The notes under the pieces: generated by a model | What the model was told of the DNA's origin: nothing | Databases searched by the model: none | What the model saw: only the letters and a program-made list of their open reading frames with translations | Program-made: the position numbers and the translations under genes | Shown here: one piece after another, positions 55,790 to 64,000 of the stretch | Numbering within the stretch: the stretch's first letter is position 1 | How the letters are laid out: each line of letters opens with the position of its first letter | Source: Mastigamoeba balamuthi | Lineage: Eukaryota; Evosea; Mastigamoebida; Mastigamoebidae | Reading direction: 5' to 3' | Length of the DNA: 64,000 bases | Assembly (NCBI GenBank): GCA_902651635.1 | Contig: CACRSC010001920.1 | Coordinates: 384,651 to 448,650, forward strand

Positions 55790-56201
55790 CCTGCCCCTCA
55801 AGGACATGATCTCGGCGATGATCGGCGGCGTCAAGTTCCCGACGTGGGCTGTGTATCACCTCGGGCGCCCTGTGCGTGACAGAGGAGCACCTCAGGAACC
55901 TCGGCGCGCAGGACAGCTGCGGCGCGGTGCTGACCACTGGCGCCGCCGGCGTCCACTCGCAGTAGCCCGAGCGCGGCCTGACGTTCGTGACGTGCGTCAA
56001 CAGCCTGGGCAACGGCCTCGTCATCGAACCGAGGAGACTGTCATCGCCCCATGGACTGCTTTGGCGGAGTCGGCCGGCAGCATCATCAAGCCCAACGCCC
56101 TCGCCAACGTCCGCATGTTCCGCAGGCTGTTGCCCCCCTCGGTGGCCATCATCGGCTGCGGCGGCATCGAGACGGGTGTCGACGCGTTCGAGCACACCTC
56201 A
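55790..56201 (+). pseudogene. Dihydroorotate dehydrogenase (class 1A) pseudogene
   Basis: Blocks typical of the cytosolic, fumarate-type enzyme of pyrimidine synthesis appear in the right order but in different frames. They are IGGVKFPT near 55822, SGALCVTEEHLRNL near 55863, FVTCVNSLGNGLVIE near 55985, and IKPNALANVRMFRRL with VAIIGCGGIETGVDAFEH near 56085-56195. At least two frame changes and one in-frame stop (after GVHSQ, near 55964) break it. Much of the flavin-binding middle is missing. It ends abruptly at a copy of part of the Cys-rich gene. Confidence 0.7.
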
Positions 56202-56362
56202 CCCGATTCACCACGCGAGCCCGTCGGGCCCGAACCAGCGCAGCATCTTCTGCCCTCAGTCCCGCAGCGTTCCGCAGGCAGCGCGTTGTTGCTGATGCTG
56301 TCCGCGGGCCTCTGGTGCTCCGGTCGCGGGGTCTACGACGCTGTGCTGACCGCGATGCTTAA
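56202..56362 (-). pseudogene. Decayed copy of part of the Cys-rich membrane protein gene
   Basis: This 160-base stretch matches 52373-52533 in the same orientation. It covers the coding DNA for the transmembrane-proximal part of the protein, with shared strings such as CACGCGAGCCCGTCGGGCCC and GACGCTGTGCTGACCGC. Several small insertions, deletions and substitutions separate the two. It abuts the DHODH remnant without a gap. Confidence 0.75.
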
Positions 56363-56689
56363 TTGGAGGCCAAGAACGAGCCCAGCAACGGTGACAGCGA
56401 GCCTGTGGCCGCAGTAGACCTACGACCGACCCACATACCCGATTTACACCCCTGCGTTTCTCCTGTCTTAATTACTTTGGGAGTTCTGTCCTGACCACCG
56501 AACCCCACAAGCCAGCTCAAAAGACACGAGAGAATGGGCGAAGACTTGTAAAGAAACCCGCGCAATTGGATTTCTGACTACTGACTGCGATGGTTGGAAA
56601 AAGCAAGTGTGTCCCGGTGCCTCAAATTCGGCGAAGCAGAGGGAGGGGATGGCGGGGGTGGTTGGGCGGAGTTGAGGGGGGAGCGCTGC

Positions 56690-57534
56690 TTAATCGACGT
56701 CCTCCATCTTGGCCTGGGCCTCCTCCAGCGGGGGCATCTCGTCCGAGGCGCTCTTGGGGGCGGCGTCGGCGGCGGCGGGCGTGGGCTCGACGTCGTCGAT
56801 GCTGAGGCCGAGCTTGATCATGCGGTGGATGCGCGAGGCGAAGGTCGTGGGGTCGTCGAGGGTGAAGCCCGAGGTGAGCATGGCCGTCTCGAACAGCAGG
56901 AAGACGAGGTCCTTGGCCGTGCGGTCGTTCTTGTCGGCCTCGGCCTTCTTGCGGAGCTCGACGACGATGGGGTGCTCGGCGTTGATCTCGAGCGACTTCT
57001 TGCTGCTCATGTAGGTGCTCATGCTCGAGTCGCGCAGGGCCTGGGCCTTCATGATGCGCTCCATGTTGGCGCTCCAGCCGTACTCGCCCGTGACGAGGGC
57101 GCAGGGGCTCGAGACGAGGCGCTGCGAGACGAAGACCTTCTCGACCTTGTCGCCGAGGACCTCCTTGATCGTCTTGCAGAGGTTCTCGTTCTGCGCCTTG
57201 AGCTCCTCCTGCTTCTTCTTCTCCTCCTCGGTCTCCTCGAGCTTCAGGCCCTCCTTGGTGACCGAGACGAGCTTCTTGCCGTCAAACTCCTTGAGCTGCT
57301 GGACGGCGTACTCGTCGATGGGCTCGACCATGAAGAGGACCTCGAGGCCGCGGCGCTTGAGGCCCTCGAGGAAGGGCGAGTTCTCGACGGCCTTCTTCGA
57401 CTCGCCGGTGATGTAGTAGATGTCCTTCTGGCCCTCCTTCATGCGCGTCACGTAGTCCTTGAACGACGTCATCTCGTCGCCGCTCTTGGTCGAGTGGTAG
57501 CGCAGCAGCTCGGCGATCTTGCCGCGGTTCTGCG

Positions 57535-57568
<34 letters not shown>

Positions 57569-59212
57569 GAAGGCCTCGTAGAACTTCTTGTAGTCCTCCT
57601 TGTTCTCGGCAATCTCGAAGAACATGTCGATGCACTTCTTGACCATGTTCTTGCGGATGACCTTGAGGATCTTGTTCTGCTGCAGCATCTCGCGGCTGAT
57701 GTTGAGCGGCAGGTCCTCCGAGTCGACGACGCCCTTGATGAAGTTGAGGTACTCGGGGATCAGCTCGCGGCAGTCGTCCATGATGAAGACGCGGCGGACG
57801 TAGAGCTTGATGTTGTTGGGCTTCTTGCGCGACTCGAACAGGTCAAACGGCGCGCGCTTGGGGACGTAGAGGATCGCCTTGAACTCGAGCTGGCCCTCGA
57901 CGCTGAAGTGCTTGACGGCCAGGTGGTCCTCCCAGTCGTTCGAGATGGTCTTGTAGAACGAGGCGTACTCCTCCTTGGTCACCTCGGACGTGGGGCGCAT
58001 CCACAGCGGCTTCTGCTTGTTGATCTGCTCCCACTCGTGCGTCACCGACTTGACCTTCTTGGTCTTCTTGGCCTTCTTGGCCTTCTCCTTCTCCTCGTCG
58101 ACGTCCTCGATCTTGGGCTTGTCGGCCTCGGCGGCGGCCTCGCCCTCCTTCTTCTCGGCGTCGACCTCCATCTCCTCGGCCTCGTCGTCGGAGATCTCCT
58201 CCTCCTTCTCCTTGGTCTCGTAGAGCTGGATCGGGTAGGTGATGAACTCCGAGTGGCGCTTGATGATGTCCTTGATCTTCTTGAGGTCCAGGTAGTCCTG
58301 CTGGTCCTCCTTGAGCTTCAGGATGATCTTGGTCCCGCGGCCCAGCGACTCGCTCTCGTCCTTGGCCACCGTGAACTCGCCGCCGGCGGCGCTCTCCCAG
58401 ACGTACTGCTCGTCGTCGTTGTGCTTGCTGATCACCTTGACCTTGTCGGCGACCAGGTACGTCGAGTAGAACCCGACACCGAACTGCCCGATCATGCTCA
58501 CGTCGGCCGTGCCCGACTGCAGCTGCTCCATGAACATCTTGGTGCCCGAGCGCGCGATGGTGCCCAGGTTGTTGACCAGGTCGACCTTGGTCATGCCGAT
58601 GCCAGTGTCCTGGATCGTGATCGTGCCCGCCTCCTTGTCCGCCGCGATGCGGATCCACAGGTCGGGCTGCGACTCGAGCTGCTTCTTGTCCTGCAGGCCC
58701 AGGTAGCGGATCTTGTCCAGCGCATCAGAGCAGTTCGAGATGAGCTCGCGCAGGAAGATGTCCTTGTTGCCTGCGCAGTTAACAGATTAGTCCCACAGTG
58801 CCGTCACGCAAATCTGCCCGCCCAGCCAGCCAGCCAGCCAGCCAGCAGCGCCCGCTCATGCGGCCGGAGAGGGAGGGGAAGGTCCCAGCAAAACAGTTGA
58901 TGCTGGGCGCGTGTGTATTTGGCGCCGCTTAGAACAGCGCACACACAGCGGCACAACACAACACACAAGGACAGCGGAGGGAGCGGGGCCACCAGCGCTG
59001 GCAGAGAGGAGGGTGGGAGGGAGGGGAGCAGCAGCAGCGGCAGCGACAGACAACGCGGCGGGCACAGGGGGCAGAGACAAAGCAAGAACGCGGGAGAGGA
59101 CAGGAGAGGGGCAGGAGGCGGCAGGGAGCGCACTGTAGAAGGTGTTGATGATGAGGGAGAGCAGCTGGTTGAGGTCAGCCGTGAACTGGTGGTGCTCAGC
59201 GGGGGCCGCCAT
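56690..59212 (-). CDS. HSP90: HSP90, cytosolic type
   Basis: Two exons, 59212-59134 and 58770-56690, about 719 residues. The N-terminal ATPase domain shows [45 protein letters not shown] and [11 protein letters not shown] Lys/Glu-rich charged linker follows at about 215-270. The middle domain has the usual RRVFIMDDC, and the dimerisation domain leads to a MEDVD tail, an MEEVD variant that TPR proteins such as Hop recognise. The intron interrupts the codon of the Ser in NTFYS and is long (363 nt), with CCAG-type and other simple repeats. Heat-shock-type elements lie about 140 bases upstream. The missing endoplasmic-reticulum leader and the MEDVD end indicate the cytosolic form. Confidence 0.96.
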
Positions 59213-59675
59213 CTTTGCGGGTGGTGTGCGAGTGCGTGTGCCTTGGTTGTTGGCGATAGTTAAGGAGTGAACGCGTTGGACGTCACTTTAAAGGCACGCG
59301 GCTGCCCTGTTCCACGCTGTTATTCGTCGGAAAATCACTGACCTCCCCCCGAAAATTCGTCGAAAATTCGCCCGGTTTGTTCTGCGCCAAAGATATTTCT
59401 ATCTTCCCATTCCCACAGCGCCGGGATCGCGATCACAAAGTGCTCAGGGCGCATGTTCACGTTCAATAGCGCATGCGCTGTGTCCTTATGAGCACGGATC
59501 GACACGAAAGAAGGGGCGCTGGGAACTCAATCGGGCAAAAGGACAGATTTATCTATCGGCGCAAATAAAAAAGGGGCATATCTGGCCGAGTGCACAAGTC
59601 TGCTGCATTATCACTACCGTATTAACCGTCGCACTGTCCTTGTCCACCGCATTTGCCGCACGCGACGGCCCTCCC
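59213..59675. promoter_or_regulatory. Divergent promoter between HSP90 and the Cys-rich receptor
   Basis: A 463-base gap between start codons of divergent genes. It is AT-rich in parts and holds the heat-shock element at 59351-59369, an AAAGATATTTC motif at about 59390 and a CATATCT at 59577. Confidence 0.5.
59351..59369. promoter_or_regulatory. Heat-shock-type element upstream of HSP90
   Basis: Two perfect GAAnnTTC units, both GAAAATTC, stand three bases apart. They lie about 140 bases before the HSP90 start codon. Nearly the same double unit occurs in front of STI1 in the other orientation. Confidence 0.6.
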
Positions 59676-62600
59676 ATGTCGCCTCCCCACCTCCCCCGTG
59701 CGGCGCGCGTCGCTTTCGTGCCTCTCTTGGTCGTCGCGGCGCTCGCGTTCTACGAGCCCCCGAGCGCGCCCAACAGGCGCTACGCCCCCGACGGCTCCGC
59801 CGAGCACAACTACACGAGCTTCTACCGCGCGGTGCTCGCGGACGGCACCGAGTACGCCCCGACGTCGGGGGAGGAGCCCCTGTGCCCGCTGCTCGGGCAG
59901 CCTCCGGTGAGCCTCTTTGTTTCTTGATTCGCGCGCCGGCAACGAATCGCCCGGGATTCCGAATTCCCGCGCTGACAAATATCTTGGGGAAATCCTCCCC
60001 TTTTGCAGGCAAAGCTGCCGGTGGATATCATGAACGGGATGTGCCGCGGGTTCTACGGGAGCACCTCGTGCTGCCCGTCGTACCCCGCACTATGGTCTTT
60101 GGTACGGGAACCTTCCTCTCCGGGCTGCGAGGGTGGGGGAAATCCGCGGAAGTATCTGTATGCGCGGAGTGAATCCAAGATATCGTGACGCAGATTCCGA
60201 ATTCAAGATACCACAGGCACAGTGCGGGAACAGCTGCTCACACTTCCCCTCTCTGCGACCGCGCAGCTGTCCTCGTTCTTCGCCAACGCGATCGACGACC
60301 CCTGCTGCGCCCGCAACCTCGAGCGGCTCGCCTGCTACATGGCCTGCAGCAAGGACAGCGCCCACACGGTGCACCGCAGCTCTCGCGCCAGCGGCAACAA
60401 CGTCACCGAGTTGCTCTGCTACGTCACCAACCGCACCGCCCTGGCCATCTACCGCTCGTGCTCGGCCACCTGCTCGGCCACCGTCGTGCGGCACTCCCTC
60501 CTCCCCCGCACGGGTCGCTCACCGTCGGCCCCGCGCAGCTGCCGGGCGCCAGCGACGTCGACGCGTTCCTCGGCGCCGTCGACATCGGAGGGCTCGTCGA
60601 CGAGATGCCCAGCGCCTTCAGGGCCGTCCGCGGCTTCCACCCGCAGACGGGGGCCGCGGTGGACATGGACGTGCTCGAGCCGTGCGGGGCGATGCACAGG
60701 GGCAGCGCCGACTGCGCCAAGTGCTACGTGCCGGCCCACAACACGTCGACGCGCCTCGTCCGCAGCCGCAACGCCTCTCGCGTGGTCCGTCCGCCTCCGA
60801 AGCCCCTTCTCCTCCCCAGGCTGACAGCCAGTGCGCAGTCGCAGCACAAGGGCTACTGCCGCCCCAGCTCCAGCGAGATGTCCGAGTGCTGCGCGCACGA
60901 CTCTGGCTTTGCGTGGCCCTCGGAGCAGATGTTCCCCTCGGCAGCCCTGTCGTCTGAGTGTGTCACCAACATCAAGGCACGGGCTGCGCTCCTCCCTGCT
61001 GCGCACGCTCCGCTCCTCCCTGACGAGCCCTCCGCTCTGCCGCCCCNCAAGATACCGCAGGCACAGTGCGGGAAGAGCTGCTCACATTTTCTCTCTCTGC
61101 GACCGCACAGCTGTCCTCGTTGTTCGCCAACGTGATCGACGACCCCTGCTGCGCCCGCAACCTCGAGCGGCTCGCCTGCTACATGGCCTGCAGCAGGGAC
61201 AGCGCCCACACGGTGCTCCGTAGCGGCAACGGCACCGAGTTGCTCTGCTACGTCACCAACCGCACCGCCCAGGCCATCTACCGCTCGTGCTCGGCCACCT
61301 GCTCGGCCACCGTCGTACGGCACCCCCCTGCCCCCTCCGCGCGGGTCGCTCACCGTCGGCCCCTGCGCAGCTGCCGGGCGCCAGCGACGTCGACGCGTTC
61401 CTCGGGGCCGTCGACATCGGAGGGCTCGTCGACGAGATGCCCGCCGCCTTCAGGGCCGTCCGCGGCTTCCACCCGCTGACGGGGGCCGCGGTGGACATGG
61501 ACGTGCTCGAGCCGTGCGGGGCGATGCACAGGGGCAGCGCCGACTGCGCCAGGTGCTACGTGCCGGCCCACAACACGTCGACGCGCCTCGTCCGCGTCCG
61601 CAACGCCTCTCGCGTGGTCCGTCCACCACCACCACCTCCTCTGGCTGACAGCCAGCTGCCCCCGCGCAGTCGCAGCACAAGGGCTACTGCCGCCCCAGCT
61701 CCAGCGAGATGTCCGAGTGCTGCGCGCACGACTCGGGCTTCGCGTGGCCCTCGGAGAAGCTGTTCCCCTCGGCGGCCCTGTCCTCCGAGTGTGTCACCAA
61801 CATCAAGGCACGGAGAACGCTCCGCCCTGCTGCGCTGCGCACGCTCCTCCTCCCTGACGAGCCCTCCGCTCTGCCGCCTCTCCCACCCACCCCAGAGGTT
61901 GCAGTGCACGTGCCTGTGCCCGGCGACCGCGGCGTACGTGGACGACCTGGGAAGCGCCGTCAACGCGACGTGCTGGGTGGCCGCGGAGGAGGCGCAGCTC
62001 CTGTACAGCTCGTGCAACGGCACTACCGTCGTCAGCGGCGGCAAGTCCGTGGCTCTCCAGTCCGTGTGGCCCGACGCTGCGTCGCTGGTCGAGGCGTTGT
62101 CGGGGCACTCGTCGTCCTTTGCTCTCGACTTCGACATCGGTGCGTTCTCACAGCGTCTTTCACCGCGTGCTCAAGCCACGTCTCGCAGGCGCACACCCCG
62201 ACTCCAAGGTCTCAACTGCCGGCATCGTCGTGTCGAGGGGCGAGGACAGCGGTGCGTCCGGCGCCGATTGCCATCACCGGCACTGAGCCCCCCAGCAGGT
62301 CTCGTGGTCTATTCGAGCATCGGGACGCGTGCGGCGGGCTCGTCGTCAGAGTCGAAGGAGCCCGTCAACAACTCGAGGCAGCTGGCGATGGCCCTGGGCA
62401 TCGCCCTCGGCATCCCCGCCGTCAGCTTCGGCGTGGCCGCGGCCGTGTTCGCTGTGTGGTACCGGAGGTCCGGGCACGACGCCGACGACGAGGCGGAGAT
62501 GGAGGACCAGAAGTGCGCGATCCACGTGGACTCGGGGTCGTTCCCCATCACGTCGCAGACGGTGCTGTCGCAGGAGCCCGCCATCCCGCCCCCGAGCGGC

Positions 62601-63506
62601 ACGGACCCGGGCACGCACTCGGGGACGCCGGTGCCCAGGCTGCACCTGGACGAGCTGTGCAGAGACACGACGCCCAGCAGGGAGTTGTCCCCGGCACCTC
62701 AGGTGCCCTCGTCTTCTGCCTCGTCCCTGTCGCTGCGGTCCCTCAACGCCGTCGGGGACGCCGTGGAGAAGAGGGAGCAGCCCGCCAACGGGAAGCTCGA
62801 GAGCGGCCAGAAGGAGACAAGCAAGAAGGACATTCGCCTGCTGCAGCCGGGAGACAGCGGGTTCAAGACGAAGCCGATGGCAAAGGAGCTGCCAAAGATC
62901 GTGGCGGACCCCAAGAGCGCCGAGCAGCCCAAGGACGCCAAGGCCTCGAAGGACTCTAAAGGCATCACCAAGGCCGAGAAGGACTCCAAGGGAATCATCA
63001 CCAAGGCCGAAAAGGAGCCCGAAAAACACACAGAGAAAGAGGAGCCAAAGCCACACATCGAACCAGCAGACGCTAAGAACTCCAAGGAGGAGCATGAGGA
63101 CAAGGGCACCGCGGTTGTGGATATATCTGACACGCAGGAAGAGTCGACCACGGCGGAGGAGCACAAGGCCCAGGACCACCAAAGCAACGCCAAGAACGAG
63201 CTCCAAGAACCCCCAGAGCCATCAGAGGATCACAGCGGCTCGAGCTCTGAGGAGAGCGAGAGCGACGACGAGAGCGAATCAGAGAGCGACAGCGGCCACA
63301 CAGAGGCGGACACCTCCAAAGACAGCTCGAGCGCAGCCTCGCCCCACGCCGACACGAGCGCCAAGAGCACACAAGTGCCAGCCACGAACTCACACCAGGC
63401 TGCCAAGGACGACCAGGACGGAACGGCTGCCGACCGAAGACACTCGCTCAAAGCTGCGGGAGATCTTGACCTCGACGCAGACGAGCAGCAGCTGCCATCC
63501 ACATAG
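59676..63506 (+). CDS. Cys-rich single-pass receptor with acidic Lys/Ser-rich tail
   Basis: Exons include 59676-59906, 60009-60101 and one from 60267, then an ectodomain block that appears twice (see 60204-61895), and a long 3' exon ending at 63506. An N-terminal hydrophobic helix (VAFVPLLVVAALAF) is a signal peptide. The Cys pattern GSTSCCPSYPALW, then DDPCCARNLERLACYMAC, recalls folate-receptor/NPC1 N-terminal domains; this is a resemblance, not a firm match. Later Cys-rich parts include HKGYCRPSSSEMSECCAHDSG and LQCTCLCPATAAYVDD, with several N-glycosylation sites. A transmembrane helix (LGIALGIPAVSFGVAAAVFA) precedes a 350-residue tail with KDSKGI-type repeats and Ser/Glu/Asp-rich runs. 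Two donors are GC (AAG|GCACG at about 60976 and 61807). Likely a surface receptor. Confidence 0.65.
60204..61895 (+). repeat. Tandem near-identical blocks (about 845 bp each) separated by an N
   Basis: The block at 60204-61046 is repeated at 61048-61895, starting with CAAGATACC in both. Each contains the same exons and introns, with few coding changes. A single unresolved base lies at 61047, exactly at the junction, and the first block stops partway through an intron. It may be a real exon duplication or two haplotypes placed end to end in assembly. Confidence 0.85.
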
Positions 63507-64000
63507 TGCGCGGATATTGGTAATCCGACTCAGCGACGACCACTTGCGTCACCCTGTCGAATAATAGATCTTGTTAAGCGCGACTGTTTCAACACCAGAG
63601 CAGGGCAGCACACCCAAGCCGAGAGAACGAAGTTTGCTGTCGTCCCGTGCCAATCATTCTGTGTGCAACTCGTGCCGAAGCAAGAGAAATGCGATTGGCG
63701 CGGCCAGCACCGCAGATCGTTTCAGGACCTCAACTCGCGCGTTCGCCAGCAGTAAGGGTCAGAAGGCAACCCTCCAAACACGCTTTCTCACGTATTTTCA
63801 GTGGAGCACCTCTATGGCTTCTTCCTTTGGCCTCTCCGGGGCTCTCTCTCGTGTGGCCAAGGACCCCAGCCCCACATTTGAGCAAGGACTGCTGTGTGCT
63901 CCATCTCAGCACTGAATCGGGGCAGTGCCACCAAGTAAGGGGCTCCTCTCGGAAATTGCCTGTGAGTCGTCGGTGTCCTTCCTGGACATGTCAAGTAATG
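63507..64000. other. Right-edge spacer, no gene seen
   Basis: Lower GC than the preceding exon. An AATAATAGATC string near 63561 may be part of the 3' end of the receptor gene. No further coding sequence is supported before the window ends. Confidence 0.35.

Noticed and set aside
56594-58900. A 768-codon plus-strand frame over HSP90
   Set aside because: Antisense shadow of HSP90, rich in Leu/Val/Asp; the minus strand matches HSP90 throughout.

Overview
The window is nuclear DNA from a GC-rich, intron-bearing protist. Genes lie close together on both strands and are interrupted by short introns (about 38-120 nt, a few longer). It carries eukaryote-only genes: EPG5, RGS and RhoGEF signalling proteins, an F-box, Hop/STI1 and a Pol III tRNA. 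The mix of RGS, RhoGEF and Rho-type proteins, many single-pass receptors and a bacterial-type ferritin-like protein would suit an amoebozoan, perhaps an anaerobic archamoeba. That placement is inference. Splice donors are unusual: many read GTGCG or GTGCC, and three introns look like GC-AG introns with AAG|GCACG. Exon limits were derived by hand from reading frame, splice sites and codon phase, so single boundaries may be wrong.

Layout. 0-3.4 kb: the 5' end of a secreted-protein gene at the left edge, then lower-GC DNA with an unrecognised ORF and a decayed mariner-like transposase. 3.6-6.9 kb: a DUF2383/ferritin-like gene and a double-RGS protein. 7.3-13.9 kb: a large inverted repeat whose arms each carry a copy of an unknown secreted protein; between them lie a Rho-like GTPase fused to an F-box and a proline-rich protein. 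14.5-22.3 kb: an LVIVD beta-propeller/transmembrane/coiled-coil protein, a polytopic membrane protein of about 14 helices, and two small unknown genes. 22.5-36.1 kb: Hop/STI1, a RhoGEF-PH-EF-hand protein and a long EPG5 gene. 36.2-38.9 kb: a third copy of the secreted family and a repeat-rich spacer. 38.9-43.5 kb: a receptor-like protein with an FG-GAP ectodomain and a cytoplasmic PARP domain. 43.7-49.2 kb: a CUB/EGF receptor, tRNA-Ala(CGC) and an acyltransferase-3/SGNH enzyme. 49.8-59.2 kb: HSP70, a Cys-rich membrane protein, a broken dihydroorotate dehydrogenase and HSP90. 59.7-63.5 kb: a Cys-rich receptor whose ectodomain exons appear twice across an unresolved base (N at 61047).

Two themes recur. 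HSP70, HSP90 and their adaptor Hop all lie within 37 kb, and the Hop and HSP90 promoters share GAAnnTTC heat-shock-type motifs. Second, at least five signal-peptide or single-pass membrane proteins sit here, suggesting a cell with a rich surface-receptor repertoire. The most novel-looking architectures are the FG-GAP/transmembrane/PARP protein and the GTPase/F-box fusion.
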